Shown here one piece after another: positions 8,704 to 17,591 of a stretch of 64,000 nt of DNA. The first letter of the stretch is position 1; each line of letters opens with the position of its first letter. The translations under genes were made by a program, and so were the position numbers. This DNA comes from Alistipes sp. (GTDB taxonomy: Bacteria > Bacillota > Clostridia > Oscillospirales > Ruminococcaceae), in the NCBI GenBank assembly GCA_023667265.1, contig JAMPAJ010000001.1, positions 1,355,151-1,419,150 on the forward strand, read 5' to 3'. The notes under the pieces were generated by a model, which did not search any database, was not told the origin of the DNA, and saw only the letters and a program-made list of their open reading frames with translations.

Positions 8704-8732
8704 CTTATATCATATAAATTGCAAAATTGCAA
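8704..8732 (-). promoter_or_regulatory. Second promoter-like P module upstream of the SPFH gene
   Basis: On the minus strand: TTGCAA, a 17-base spacer, TATAAG. It sits 20 bases after the glnN stop and about 175 bases before the SPFH start. It could add transcription of the SPFH gene, or be an inactive repeat end. Confidence 0.5.
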
Positions 8733-8751
8733 CCCATAGTGAAGAATATTA

Positions 8752-10842
8752 TCAAACGTTATAAATTATCTCGGAATAAGTAGGTATCGGCCAGCAGCTC
8801 AGAGGCATATTCACCTCGATCTCGTCGGCAATGCCGCGCATGATATTCATTTCAGCCAGCACATAGTCATGGAAAAATTCCGCCTGCTTCCGTACATCCT
8901 CGATCGCCGCAGCATCTCCGACTATCTTCTCAAGGCGGTTTATAGACTCGTAGAAGCTGTCGCACAGCTCGTTGAGCTTAGCCGCAATGCGAAGCTCCGT
9001 ATTTGCTGTCAGACCTATCTCCTTTTTCGCTGCAATAGAGCGGCAAAGCTTATCAAGATAATCCAAAGATGCCGGAAGAAGCTGCTTGCGTGCCATTTCT
9101 ATCATAGTACGCGCCTCGATACGCCTTGTCTTGGAGTATTTCTCCAGATGTATCTCAGTTCTCGCCGTAAGCTCATTTTTGTTGTAAATTCCGAATTTGC
9201 GCAAAATACGGAGATTTTTCTCGTCAGTATAGTGAGGCATACAGTCCACAACAGAGGGATAATTCGGAAGTCCGCGTCTCTCCGCCTCCTTGACCCATTC
9301 GCTGGAATAACCGTCGCCGTTGAAGATGATCCTTCTGTGAGCCTTAAGAACCTCTTTCAGCAGCTTCTTGACCTCAGCCTCGAAGCCATCCGTGCCCTTG
9401 TACTGCTCCAGATTGTCGGCAAACCAGCTCAGCTCCTCCGCCACGATAGTATTCAGCAGAGCGTTGGGACAGCCGATATTGTCGGAAGAACCGACCATTC
9501 TAAACTCAAAGCGATTTCCCGTAAAGGCAAAAGGAGACGTTCTGTTTCTGTCCGTTGAATCCTTGGGGAATGACGGCAGGGCATTTACGCCTATCTCAAA
9601 AGCCTGCGCCTGAGTCTTATAAACTCCGTCCTCTTCGATAGCTTTAAGTACAGCGTCAAGCTCCTCGCCCAGGAACATGGAAATAATAGCCGGAGGAGCT
9701 TCATCAGCGCCAAGACGATGGTCGTTTCCGGCGGACGCAGCGGAAAGCCTCATCAGATCGGCATATTCGTCCACGCCCTTGATAAGAGCGCAAAGGATCG
9801 TAAGGAACTGGAGATTTTCCATAGGCGTATCGCCGGGATCGAGGAGATTCTGTCCGTCATTGGTGGACATAGACCAGTTGTTATGCTTTCCAGAACCGTT
9901 TACTCCCTCGAAGGGCTTTTCATGGAGCAGACATACAAGTCCGTGCTTCAGAGCCACCTTTTCCATGACCTCCATAGTCAGCTCATTCTGATCTGCGCCA
10001 AGATTTGACGTAGTGAAAATAGGCGCCATTTCATGCTGAGCCGGAGCGACCTCGTTATGCTTTGTCTTGGAATAGATACCCAGCTTCCAGAGCTCCTCGT
10101 CAAGCTCCGCCATATAAGCGGCGATCCTCGGCTTTAGGTTGGCGAAATACTGGTCGTCCAGCTCCTGCCCCTTCGGCGGCTTTGCACCGAAAAGAGTTCT
10201 TCCGGTAAGGACAAGATCCTCGCGCTGGTCAAACTTTTCCTTATCTATGAGAAAATATTCCTGTTCAGCTCCCACTGTCGACGTAACGCGGGTGACATTT
10301 TCGTTGCCGAAAAGCTTTAAGAATCTCACGGCAGACTTGCTGAGCGCGTCCATAGAACGGAGAAGCGGAGTTTTTTTATCAAGAGTTTCGCCCGTATATG
10401 ACACAAAGACAGTCGGAATGTAAAGCGAGCCTTCCTTAACAAAGCAATATGATGTTGGATCCCAGGCTGTATAGCCCCTTGCAGAGCTGGTCTGGCGGAG
10501 ACCGCCGGACGGGAATGACGAAGCGTCAGGCTCGCCCTTTATGAGAGCCTTGCCGGAAAATTCCATAAGAGCAGTTCCGTTAGCGCCTACGGAAATAAAG
10601 GAATCGTGCTTTTCTGCGGTCGAGCCTGTCATGGGCTGAAACCAGTGAGTATAGTGCGTTGCACCAAGCTCCAGCGCCCAGTCCTTGATAGCGTTTGCAA
10701 TGACATCAGCCGTTTCCGCATCAAGAGGTTCGCCTTTTTCCATATTTCGTCTCAGATTCTTGTAGACAGTCTTAGGCAGCTTCGCCTTCATAACCGTCTC
10801 ATTGAACACGTTACAGCCGAAAATCTCGGGAATATTTACCAT
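8752..10842 (-). CDS. glnN: Glutamine synthetase, type III
   Basis: Assimilates ammonia by making glutamine from glutamate and ATP. At 696 aa it is the length of type III enzymes (GSI enzymes are near 450 aa). The catalytic core motifs are present: AEQEYFLID (metal-binding glutamates), NEVAPAQHEMAP, VNGSGKHNNWSMST and NRTSPFAFTGNRFEFR. The C-terminus holds the helical extension of the type III family. GGAGG lies 7 bases before the ATG. It is transcribed alone from the repeat-borne promoter at 10934-10962. The roughly 85-base leader has a GCCTG...CAGGC hairpin of unknown role. Confidence 0.95.
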   Translation of the reverse strand: MVNIPEIFGCNVFNETVMKAKLPKTVYKNLRRNMEKGEPLDAETADVIANAIKDWALELGATHYTHWFQPMTGSTAEKHDSFISVGANGTALMEFSGKALIKGEPDASSFPSGGLRQTSSARGYTAWDPTSYCFVKEGSLYIPTVFVSYTGETLDKKTPLLRSMDALSKSAVRFLKLFGNENVTRVTSTVGAEQEYFLIDKEKFDQREDLVLTGRTLFGAKPPKGQELDDQYFANLKPRIAAYMAELDEELWKLGIYSKTKHNEVAPAQHEMAPIFTTSNLGADQNELTMEVMEKVALKHGLVCLLHEKPFEGVNGSGKHNNWSMSTNDGQNLLDPGDTPMENLQFLTILCALIKGVDEYADLMRLSAASAGNDHRLGADEAPPAIISMFLGEELDAVLKAIEEDGVYKTQAQAFEIGVNALPSFPKDSTDRNRTSPFAFTGNRFEFRMVGSSDNIGCPNALLNTIVAEELSWFADNLEQYKGTDGFEAEVKKLLKEVLKAHRRIIFNGDGYSSEWVKEAERRGLPNYPSVVDCMPHYTDEKNLRILRKFGIYNKNELTARTEIHLEKYSKTRRIEARTMIEMARKQLLPASLDYLDKLCRSIAAKKEIGLTANTELRIAAKLNELCDSFYESINRLEKIVGDAAAIEDVRKQAEFFHDYVLAEMNIMRGIADEIEVNMPLSCWPIPTYSEIIYNV

Positions 10843-10933
10843 ATACTTTCCTCCATAAGCCTGCGTAACTAAATAACAACGCAGTGCGATCCATAATCAC
10901 AGCCTGCAATACCGCTTACAGGCTTTCACTTAT

Positions 10934-10962
10934 ATTATATCATATAAACAGGAAAATTGCAA
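10934..10962 (-). promoter_or_regulatory. Promoter of glnN, carried by a repeat
   Basis: On the minus strand: TTGCAA, a 17-base spacer, TATAAT. This P module is nearly identical to those before metG, recQ and the GTPase-nuclease gene. Confidence 0.8.
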
Positions 10963-11190
10963 CCCATGCGGGAATAAATTGCAGGTTATTTTATAGAACA
11001 GTCAGCCCTTCGTCTTTGACCAATAAATACCGATTGCGGCATATTTACGTCTGCAAAATAAATCAGCGAGGTACTCGCGGTCACGTGAATCGCCTGTGGG
11101 GGCAGCCCCACCGCGAACTCGCCGGCGGAGGCTCTACGCTTATATCATAAAAGCTGCAAAAAACAACAGTCGTGAGAAATTTTTGAAAAT
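10934..11190 (+). repeat. Promoter-carrying modular repeat, copy 2
   Basis: P module, CCATGCGGGAATAAATTGCA, a CCGATTGCGGCATATTTACG block, CAAAATAAATCAGCGAGGTA, CTCGCGGTCACGTGAATCGC, a GTGGGGGCAGCCCCAC hairpin, GGCGGAGGCTCTACGC, and a second, worn P module followed by a GAGAAATTTTTG block. Much of the body reappears in reverse orientation at 12160-12450, so copies 2 and 3 flank the radical SAM gene as inverted repeats. This explains the 354-bp gap between the radical SAM gene and glnN. Confidence 0.8.
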
Positions 11191-11196
11191 CTGCCC

Positions 11197-12102
11197 CTAC
11201 AAATTCGACAGATCAAAATCAGGCACATATTTTTCCAGAGCCGATGATTTTTCCTGGGTAAAGCCCTGTATTCCGAGCTTCTCGGCATGGCGGACCACTG
11301 AGTTGTATTCCATTTTTGTAACGCGTCTTTTCAGCTCCGGGAAATTTTCCGGAATATGCTCAAACGGCGTATATTGATTCATAATGCTGACAAGAGCCTC
11401 TTCCGGAGAGGTGTTTTCTGCAATCCAGTCCATAATTGCCATGCTGTCCTTCCGGCAGCCCGGCAGAACAAGATGACGTATGATCGTGCCGCGAAGAAGT
11501 CCGCCGTTTTCGCTGAACTGCAATTTCCCGGTCTGACGTATCATTTCGGTCACAGCAGCCGAGGCATAGCTGAAATAATCGGCAGCTGCTGAATATCTCC
11601 GGGAAATCTCAGAAGAAAAATATTTCATATCCGGCAGGTAAATGTCGATATAGCCATCCAGTCGGCGTATTGTCTCCGTAAGCTCATAGCCGCCCGTATT
11701 GTAGACGACCGGAATGTCAAGACGATGCTTTACCTTGTCGAGAGCGGAAATAATGTGAGGAATGAAATGAGTCGGCGTTACAAGCTCGATATTGTCAGCA
11801 CCCATATCACGAAGCCTGAGAAAAACGTCCGTGAGACCTTGAACATCCATCCTTTTTCCGTAGTCGGTAAAGCTGATACGGCTGTTCTGACAGTAGACAC
11901 ATTTCAGGCTGCATCCTGAGAAAAAAACTGTTCCTGCGCCGTTTTTGCAGGATATGCACGGCTCTTCCCACTGGTGAAGATAAGCCTTTGCAGCTATGAC
12001 CTCCGCGCCGACACCGCAGAAGCCTGTACCGTTATATCTGTCAGCTCCGCACTGTCTCGGACAAAGACGGCAGGCGGAATAATCCTGAAATTCGCTGTTC
12101 AT
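11197..12102 (-). CDS. Radical SAM protein, PflA-like (PflX/COG1313 group)
   Basis: A 301-aa radical SAM enzyme of the putative pyruvate-formate-lyase-activating group. The cluster-binding motif is Cys64-x3-Cys68-x2-Cys71 (GCSLKCVYC). A cysteine-rich N-terminus (CRLCPRQC, 11-18, and Cys29) is typical of this subgroup. The ATG at 12102 follows GGAGG; an upstream ATG at 12159 lies in the -35 box of its promoter and is unlikely. No glycyl-radical enzyme is visible in the window, so its target is unknown. It stands alone between two inverted copies of a repeat. Confidence 0.8.
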   Translation of the reverse strand: MNSEFQDYSACRLCPRQCGADRYNGTGFCGVGAEVIAAKAYLHQWEEPCISCKNGAGTVFFSGCSLKCVYCQNSRISFTDYGKRMDVQGLTDVFLRLRDMGADNIELVTPTHFIPHIISALDKVKHRLDIPVVYNTGGYELTETIRRLDGYIDIYLPDMKYFSSEISRRYSAAADYFSYASAAVTEMIRQTGKLQFSENGGLLRGTIIRHLVLPGCRKDSMAIMDWIAENTSPEEALVSIMNQYTPFEHIPENFPELKRRVTKMEYNSVVRHAEKLGIQGFTQEKSSALEKYVPDFDLSNL

Positions 12103-12130
12103 ATATGACCTCCGAAATGAATATAACAAT

Positions 12131-12159
12131 ATGTTAGCATATATTTTCCATAAAGTCAA
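12131..12159 (-). promoter_or_regulatory. Promoter of the radical SAM gene
   Basis: On the minus strand: TTGACT, a 17-base spacer, TAACAT. The start codon is about 22 bases beyond the likely transcription start. Confidence 0.65.
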
Positions 12160-12450
12160 GCTGTGGGGCGGCTACTGGCAAGTTCGCGGTGGGGCTGCCC
12201 CAACAGGCGATTCACGGCGGGGAACCCCCGCTGGCAATTCACGTGACCGCGAGTACCTCGCTAATTTATTTTGCAGGCGTAAATATGCCGCGATCGGTAT
12301 GAATAATATAAATTGCTTCCGCATGGCTTGCATTTTTCCTGTTAGTATGACATAAGCGGAGAGCCTACGCTGGCAAGTTCGCGCTGCAATTTTTTAAAAT
12401 TCAAATTTATCTCCGCGAGTGTTGCATTTTTCCGGTTTATATGATATAAT
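12160..12450 (-). repeat. Promoter-carrying modular repeat, copy 3 (compound)
   Basis: Read on the minus strand it has a P module, CACTCGCGGAGATAAATTT, GCGTAGGCTCTCCGC, then a second P-like module (TTATGTCATACTAACAGG), CCATGCGGAAGCAATTTA, the CCGATCGCGGCATATTTACG block, CGAGGTACTCGCGGTCACGT, and the GGGGCAGCCCCACCGCGAAC block. It contains an extra 26-base segment (GGCGGGGAACCCCCGCTGGC core) absent from copy 2. It fills the 386-bp gap between the radical SAM gene and metG; no coding sequence is seen there. Confidence 0.8.
12422..12450 (+). promoter_or_regulatory. Promoter of metG, carried by a repeat
   Basis: TTGCAT, a 17-base spacer, TATAAT, 38 bases before the start codon. It is the outer P module of repeat copy 3. 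Confidence 0.8.
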
Positions 12451-12488
12451 AAATCTTGGTAATATTACAAACAGAAAGGATAATTGTT

Positions 12489-14516
12489 ATGTCCGATAAA
12501 AAAGATAAAAAGAATTTTGAAATACCGCGTCCGGAATTTCCAAAAAAGGCTGTTGTCACAGGCGGTATGCCCTACGGCAATAAGGAGCTTCACTTCGGTC
12601 ATGTGGGAGGTATGCTTGTATTTGCAGATACATACGCCCGCTTTCTACGCGACCGCATCGGAAAGGAAAACGTCATTTTCGTCAGCGGTACCGACTGCTA
12701 CGGCTCTCCCATTGCCGAGGGCTGGCGCGTAAAGGTGGAAAAAGGCGAATTTGAAGGCTCGCTCACCGATTTTGTTCAGCGTAATCACAATAAGCAGAAA
12801 GCGACCCTTGACAGCTACGGCATATCTCCGGATCTCTTTGCAGCCTCCGGTCTCGGTCGTTCAAAGGAGATCCATGCGGAGGTCACGGACTGGTTTATCA
12901 GCTCGCTTTATAAAAAGGGACAGCTGGACCAGATAACCACAATGCAGTTCTACGATGAAGAGGCAGGCTGCTTCCTCAACGGCAGACAGGTCATCGGAAA
13001 ATGTCCGGTTGAGGGCTGTACATCAGAAAAGGGCTATGCCGATGAATGTGACTTAGGTCATCAGTATATGCCGGAAAATCTGCTGAATCCCGTAAGCACT
13101 CTTTCGGGAAAAACTCCTACAATGAAGCCTGTCACAAACTGGTACTTCAAGCTCCGTGACTACGAGCAGCTTATGAAGGACTGGGTCGAGGAGCTGAAAA
13201 AGAAAAAAGACATCCGTCCTGTTGTATGGAAAACTATAGATGAATTTCTGAAGCCTCCGGTTATCTATATCAAGCGCGAATTTCAGGAGAAATATTTCAC
13301 ACTGAAGGACGCTATGCCTGAGCATAACTATATCGAAGAGCCGAAAAAGCCCTCCTTCACGATCGAGTTCACGAAGCTTTCCGACTGTGACGACGCCTGC
13401 CGCATACTGACAGAAAACGGTATCCGCTACAGAACCGGAAAAACTCTCGTTCCGTTCAGACTTACCGGAAATATCGAGTGGGGCGTTCCTGCGCCTGTTA
13501 TGGACGGCGTTGACGGACTCACCGTCTGGGTATGGCCGGAATCTCTTTGGGCGCCTATCTCCTTCACGCAGACTTATCTGGAGTCTGTAGGTCACAGCCG
13601 CGACGAATGGAAGGATTACTGGTGCAGCAAAGATTCTAAGGTTTACCAGTTTATCGGTCAGGACAATATCTACTTCTACGGCATTGCAGAGCCGGCAATG
13701 TGGATGGCTCAGCAGGAAGCGGCTGAAAAAACCGCTGCTCCGGCAGACGGCGATCTGCAGCTTCCCGTTATCGTTGCCAATCATCATATTCTCTTCCTGG
13801 ATAAAAAGGCTTCAAGCTCCGGTGCGGTCAAGCCGCCTATGGCAGACGATCTGCTTAGCTACTATACCCCCGAGCAGCTTCGTATGCACTGGCTGGGACT
13901 TGGTCTTGGACAGCGTTCCGTAAGCTTTATGCCGAAACCGTTTAACCCTGATGCCGACCCCAAAGAGCAGGATCCCGTTGTAAAGGACGGTCTGCTTCTC
14001 TCCAACGTCTATAACCGCATGATCCGTACAGCGTTCTACACGACTCAGAACGAGCTTGACGGTATTCTCCCGGAGCTTGCTCCCCAGGAAAACGTTCTTG
14101 CTGACGCCAAAAAAGCTATCCTGGACTACGAGCGTCATATGTCCAAGTTCGCATTCCACCAGTGTACCTATGTTCTGGATAGCTACATCAGAAACGGAAG
14201 CAAGTATATGGCAAAGACGCTTGGAAGCGATAAGCTTGGCGAAAACGCCGATAAGCAGGCTATTGCTCAGGCTCTTGCCAATCTTTTCCACATCATCAGA
14301 ACAGCCGCCGTTCTCCTGCATCCTCTTGCACCCTTCGGAACAGAAAAGCTTCGTGAATATTTACAGGTAGACGAGTCTATCTGGTCATGGGATAATATCT
14401 TCCAGCCGCTGACATATTTCACCGGTGAAAACCATAAGCTGAAATTCCTCCCTCCCAGAACAGATTTCTTTACACGTCACGAGTCGCAGTTCGCCAAGAC
14501 AGACGAAGAGGCGTAA
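12489..14516 (+). CDS. metG: Methionyl-tRNA synthetase-like class I synthetase with altered KMSKS loop
   Basis: A 675-aa class I aminoacyl-tRNA synthetase of the MetRS family that charges tRNA-Met. The HIGH motif is HFGH at 35-38. A zinc-binding insert has GKCPVEGC and ADECDLGH. The tryptophan-rich catalytic segment WVWPESLWAP and QDNIYFYG follow. The KMSKS position reads K440-A-S-S-S444, losing the second lysine that normally helps stabilise the adenylation transition state. The ATG at 12489 follows AGAAAGGA; the ATG at 12456 overlaps the leader. It is uncertain whether this is the only MetRS of the cell or a second, specialised one. Confidence 0.8.
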   Translation: MSDKKDKKNFEIPRPEFPKKAVVTGGMPYGNKELHFGHVGGMLVFADTYARFLRDRIGKENVIFVSGTDCYGSPIAEGWRVKVEKGEFEGSLTDFVQRNHNKQKATLDSYGISPDLFAASGLGRSKEIHAEVTDWFISSLYKKGQLDQITTMQFYDEEAGCFLNGRQVIGKCPVEGCTSEKGYADECDLGHQYMPENLLNPVSTLSGKTPTMKPVTNWYFKLRDYEQLMKDWVEELKKKKDIRPVVWKTIDEFLKPPVIYIKREFQEKYFTLKDAMPEHNYIEEPKKPSFTIEFTKLSDCDDACRILTENGIRYRTGKTLVPFRLTGNIEWGVPAPVMDGVDGLTVWVWPESLWAPISFTQTYLESVGHSRDEWKDYWCSKDSKVYQFIGQDNIYFYGIAEPAMWMAQQEAAEKTAAPADGDLQLPVIVANHHILFLDKKASSSGAVKPPMADDLLSYYTPEQLRMHWLGLGLGQRSVSFMPKPFNPDADPKEQDPVVKDGLLLSNVYNRMIRTAFYTTQNELDGILPELAPQENVLADAKKAILDYERHMSKFAFHQCTYVLDSYIRNGSKYMAKTLGSDKLGENADKQAIAQALANLFHIIRTAAVLLHPLAPFGTEKLREYLQVDESIWSWDNIFQPLTYFTGENHKLKFLPPRTDFFTRHESQFAKTDEEA

Positions 14517-14527
14517 CGAAATAACGC

Positions 14528-14562
14528 AAAAATGCTGCCGAAATAGTTCCGGCAGCATTTTT
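14528..14562. terminator. Bidirectional terminator between metG and gltX
   Basis: A 13-bp stem AAAAATGCTGCCG / CGGCAGCATTTTT with a 9-base loop and T-runs on both strands. It separates convergent genes. Confidence 0.92.
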
Positions 14563-14579
14563 TATTTGTTTGCGTCGTT

Positions 14580-16028
14580 TTAGCCAAGCTCCTCGATCGC
14601 AATTCTTATTCTGTCAATTGACTCCGCCTTGCCAAAGACCTCCATAAGCTCTGTCGCACCTCCGGGAGTAACAGCCTGGCGTGCAATGGCGATCCTCACT
14701 GCCCACATAACAGCTCCAGCCTTTTTCTCCTTTGAAGCGGCATATTCCTTGAGCACAGCAAAGAGCGCGTCGTTGTCCCAGCTCTCCACGGCTTCAAGCA
14801 GCGGCAGACAGTCGCGAAGTATCTCCTTGCAGAGCTCCGGAGTAGTCTTATTCTTCTTGTTTGTGTAAAGGTCGCTCTCCATAGGCAGTCTCGATGTCAC
14901 GAAGCCTACCATATCGCGGATCTCGCTGAAGCAGGAAATTCTTGTGTGGAGCAGAGACGCAAGCTTCTCTGCATTTATATGCCCGCCGCAGACCTCCTTT
15001 ACGATCGAAAGCGCCTTTGCGTTGTACTCGTCATCCGGCAGCTTCTTGATATACTCTCCGTTGAACCATTTCAGCTTCTCATAGTCGAAAACAGCCGGCG
15101 ACTTGCTGAGTCCCTCGATAGAAAAGCTCTCTTTCAGCTCATCCATTGTGAAAAATTCCTGGTTGCTGTCCTTGGGACACCAGCCTAAAAGCGCGATATA
15201 ATTCACTATCGCCTCCGGAAGATAACCGTCATTTACGAGATCCTGGAAGCTTACAGCGCCATGACGCTTTGACAGCTTTGAAACCTTGCCCTCGTCGTCC
15301 TTGCCCATAAGCAGGGGCAGATGAACATAAGTCGGTCTCTCCCAGCCGAATGCGTCGTAAAGCAGGCAGTATTTCGGGGTCGAAGTCAGATATTCGTTTC
15401 CGCGTACAACATGGGTAACACCCATGAGATAGTCGTCTACAACATGACAGAAATTGTAGGTCGGATAGCCGTCCGCCTTTATCATGATCTGGTCGCGAAG
15501 CTCCGAATTGTCGATCTCCACCTCGCCGTACACCACGTCAACATAAGAGGTCTTTCCCTCGTCGGGCATTCTCTGGCGGATAACATAGGGCAGTCCCTCA
15601 GCCATATTCTTTTCAATTTCATCCTGACTAAGACCACGGCAATTACCGTCGTAGCCGCCGATGCCGTTTTCATCCTTAAGAGATTCAAGACGCTCAGGAG
15701 TGCAGAAGCAGTAATAGGCGTGACCGCTTTTCACCAGCTTTTCGGCATATTCCTTGTATATAGACAATCTCTCACTCTGAATATACGGTCCATGCCCGCC
15801 GCCGACGACAGGGCCCTCGTCATAGTCGATACCGGTCATTTTCAGGGTATCGAGAATTACATCAGTCGCACCCTCCACAAGGCGTACCTGATCGGTGTCC
15901 TCGATACGCAGAATAAATTTTCCGCCCTGAGATTTTGTAAGCAGATAGGAATAAAGCGCCGTGCGAAGATTTCCGATGTGCATGAAACCCGTTGGCGACG
16001 GTGCAAATCTTGTTACTGTATTTGACAT
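14580..16028 (-). CDS. gltX: Glutamyl-tRNA synthetase
   Basis: Charges tRNA with glutamate. A 482-aa class I enzyme with PSPTGFMHIGNLRTALY (HIGH motif) at the start and KLSKRHG as the KMSKS motif, followed by the helical anticodon-binding half. It is the last gene of the run that starts at the DUF512 gene; the spacing to the Asn synthetase-like gene is 17 bases. Unlike the MetRS above, its catalytic motifs are fully canonical. Confidence 0.95.
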   Translation of the reverse strand: MSNTVTRFAPSPTGFMHIGNLRTALYSYLLTKSQGGKFILRIEDTDQVRLVEGATDVILDTLKMTGIDYDEGPVVGGGHGPYIQSERLSIYKEYAEKLVKSGHAYYCFCTPERLESLKDENGIGGYDGNCRGLSQDEIEKNMAEGLPYVIRQRMPDEGKTSYVDVVYGEVEIDNSELRDQIMIKADGYPTYNFCHVVDDYLMGVTHVVRGNEYLTSTPKYCLLYDAFGWERPTYVHLPLLMGKDDEGKVSKLSKRHGAVSFQDLVNDGYLPEAIVNYIALLGWCPKDSNQEFFTMDELKESFSIEGLSKSPAVFDYEKLKWFNGEYIKKLPDDEYNAKALSIVKEVCGGHINAEKLASLLHTRISCFSEIRDMVGFVTSRLPMESDLYTNKKNKTTPELCKEILRDCLPLLEAVESWDNDALFAVLKEYAASKEKKAGAVMWAVRIAIARQAVTPGGATELMEVFGKAESIDRIRIAIEELG

Positions 16029-16045
16029 TTTTTAACCTCTCTCTA

Positions 16046-17581
16046 TTATTCAGCGAAATAAATATCGTACCATACAAGGAACGTATATATCGTCCATATT
16101 TTCCGCCAGTTATCAGAATTTCCGCCGATATAGCTGTCGAAGATCGCCTGGATCTCCTGAACGTTGAAAAACTTTTCCGCTGTCCTTCCGGCAAATTTTT
16201 CGCGGACATCAGCATTGTACCGCTCGTCAGCCAGCCATATCCTGATCGGTACGATAAAGCCCAGCTTCTTCCGGAAAGCTATTTCCTCCGGGAGAACCTT
16301 AGCCGCCGCAGTTCTGAACGCCACCTTGTTAGCATTCTCAGTGACCTTAAATTCCGAAGGCATCCTTGAAGCAATATCGAAAATACGCCTGTCAGTAAGA
16401 GGCATACGTATCTCAAGACCGGCTGCCCTGCTCATTTTGTCAACGTTAAGGTAGATATCGCCCTCCAGCCATATCTGAATATCAACGTCCGACATTTTCG
16501 TCAGCGGATCAAGCCCCTCGGTCTCCTCATAGATATGCTTTACAATATTTATGGGCAGCACATCCGGGTCGTAATTTTTCAGAATACGCTGCTTTTCCTC
16601 TTCTTTCATGATATTGGTGTTGCCAACATAGAAATTCTTCAGGTTATCGCCGTATCTTTCCGCATTTCTGTACATATTATAGCCGCCGAAAAATTCATCC
16701 GAGCCTTCTCCGGAATAGCATATTTTCGTATGCTCCGCAGCAGCCCGGCAGCCGATAGCAAAAACTATAGCCGAGGCATCCGCAAGAGGCTGCTCCATAT
16801 TCTCCATAACATAGGGAACGATATCAAAGTACATCTCCGGCGTAATGCGGCAGCGGTTGTTTTTTCGTCCGAGCAGGTCGGCTGTCTGCTTTGCAAGCGG
16901 AGACTCGTCAAAACGCTCGTCGTCATAGCCGCAGGAATCCGTCACCTCTAAATTTGACATCGCCAGCACATAAGAAGAATCCACGCCTCCGGAGAGGAAT
17001 GACTCCGCAGTCTCGTGCTCCTCCAGAACCTCCGGCATGATCTCCTGCAATGTGTTGTGTATCTCGTCGGCATATTCCTCCAGAGACTTGCTCCTGTCAG
17101 CATTGAAGGTCGGAGTCCAGTATCGCTCTACAGTCAGCACGCCGTCACTGAACTCCAGCATATGACCGGGCATCAGCTTTTTTACGCCCTTGAAAAATGT
17201 CTCCTCGCCGCCAACATAGGTCAGCGTAAGATATATCTGGAGCATTTTTTCGTTTAATTCCTTGACAAAGCCCTCATTCGTCATGATCGTGCGTATAGAG
17301 CCGCTGCAAAGAAGCCTGCCATCCCCGGTGACATAGTAGTAAAACGGCTTTGTTCCGAAATGGTCACGGCAGGCAAAAAGCTTCTTCGCCTCGTCGTCCC
17401 AGAGATAAAATGCAAACATTCCGTAAAGGTGGTCTGCTATCTTCCTTCCCCATTTTTCATATCCGGCAGCAATTATCGCCGGTTCTCTCTCCTCACGGGG
17501 AAGGCTGCCGTCAACGCCAAGCTCCTTGCAAAGCTGTCTCCAGTTGCGGATATGACCGCTGTATTCACGAATTTCTGTCAT
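16046..17581 (-). CDS. Asparagine synthetase-like protein lacking the glutaminase nucleophile
   Basis: A 511-aa homologue of AsnB. The synthetase domain is intact: PP-loop SGGVDSS at 197-203, then GEGSDEFFGGY, and a C-terminus ending WRKIWTIYTFLVWYDIYF much like asnB at 26-1888. The N-terminal domain begins at a point matching about residue 75 of that AsnB, so the catalytic Cys2 and glutamine pocket are missing. It could use free ammonia, receive ammonia from a partner, or amidate or adenylate another substrate. The ATG at 17581 has GAGGTG before it and clears the gpsA stop by 10 bases; an earlier ATG would overlap gpsA and not restore the cysteine. Confidence 0.85.
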   Translation of the reverse strand: MTEIREYSGHIRNWRQLCKELGVDGSLPREEREPAIIAAGYEKWGRKIADHLYGMFAFYLWDDEAKKLFACRDHFGTKPFYYYVTGDGRLLCSGSIRTIMTNEGFVKELNEKMLQIYLTLTYVGGEETFFKGVKKLMPGHMLEFSDGVLTVERYWTPTFNADRSKSLEEYADEIHNTLQEIMPEVLEEHETAESFLSGGVDSSYVLAMSNLEVTDSCGYDDERFDESPLAKQTADLLGRKNNRCRITPEMYFDIVPYVMENMEQPLADASAIVFAIGCRAAAEHTKICYSGEGSDEFFGGYNMYRNAERYGDNLKNFYVGNTNIMKEEEKQRILKNYDPDVLPINIVKHIYEETEGLDPLTKMSDVDIQIWLEGDIYLNVDKMSRAAGLEIRMPLTDRRIFDIASRMPSEFKVTENANKVAFRTAAAKVLPEEIAFRKKLGFIVPIRIWLADERYNADVREKFAGRTAEKFFNVQEIQAIFDSYIGGNSDNWRKIWTIYTFLVWYDIYFAE

Positions 17582-17591
17582 TATCTTCACC

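Larger units (their letters stand above)
8567..8733 (+). repeat. Promoter-carrying modular repeat, copy 1
   Basis: Built of a P module (promoter facing the minus strand), a GCGGAGAAAATTTTG block, a body with GGTCACGTGAATTGCC, GTGGGG...CCCCAC and GCGGAGGCTCTCCGC, and a second P module in the same orientation (CTTATATCATATAAATTGCA). The same blocks recur near 10934, 12160-12450, 35190 and 36008-36115. It accounts for most of the gap between the SPFH gene and glnN. Confidence 0.75.

Noticed and set aside
8567-12450. CRISPR array
   Set aside because: The repeats are long, modular, partly inverted and unevenly spaced, with no short direct repeats, unique spacers or cas genes.
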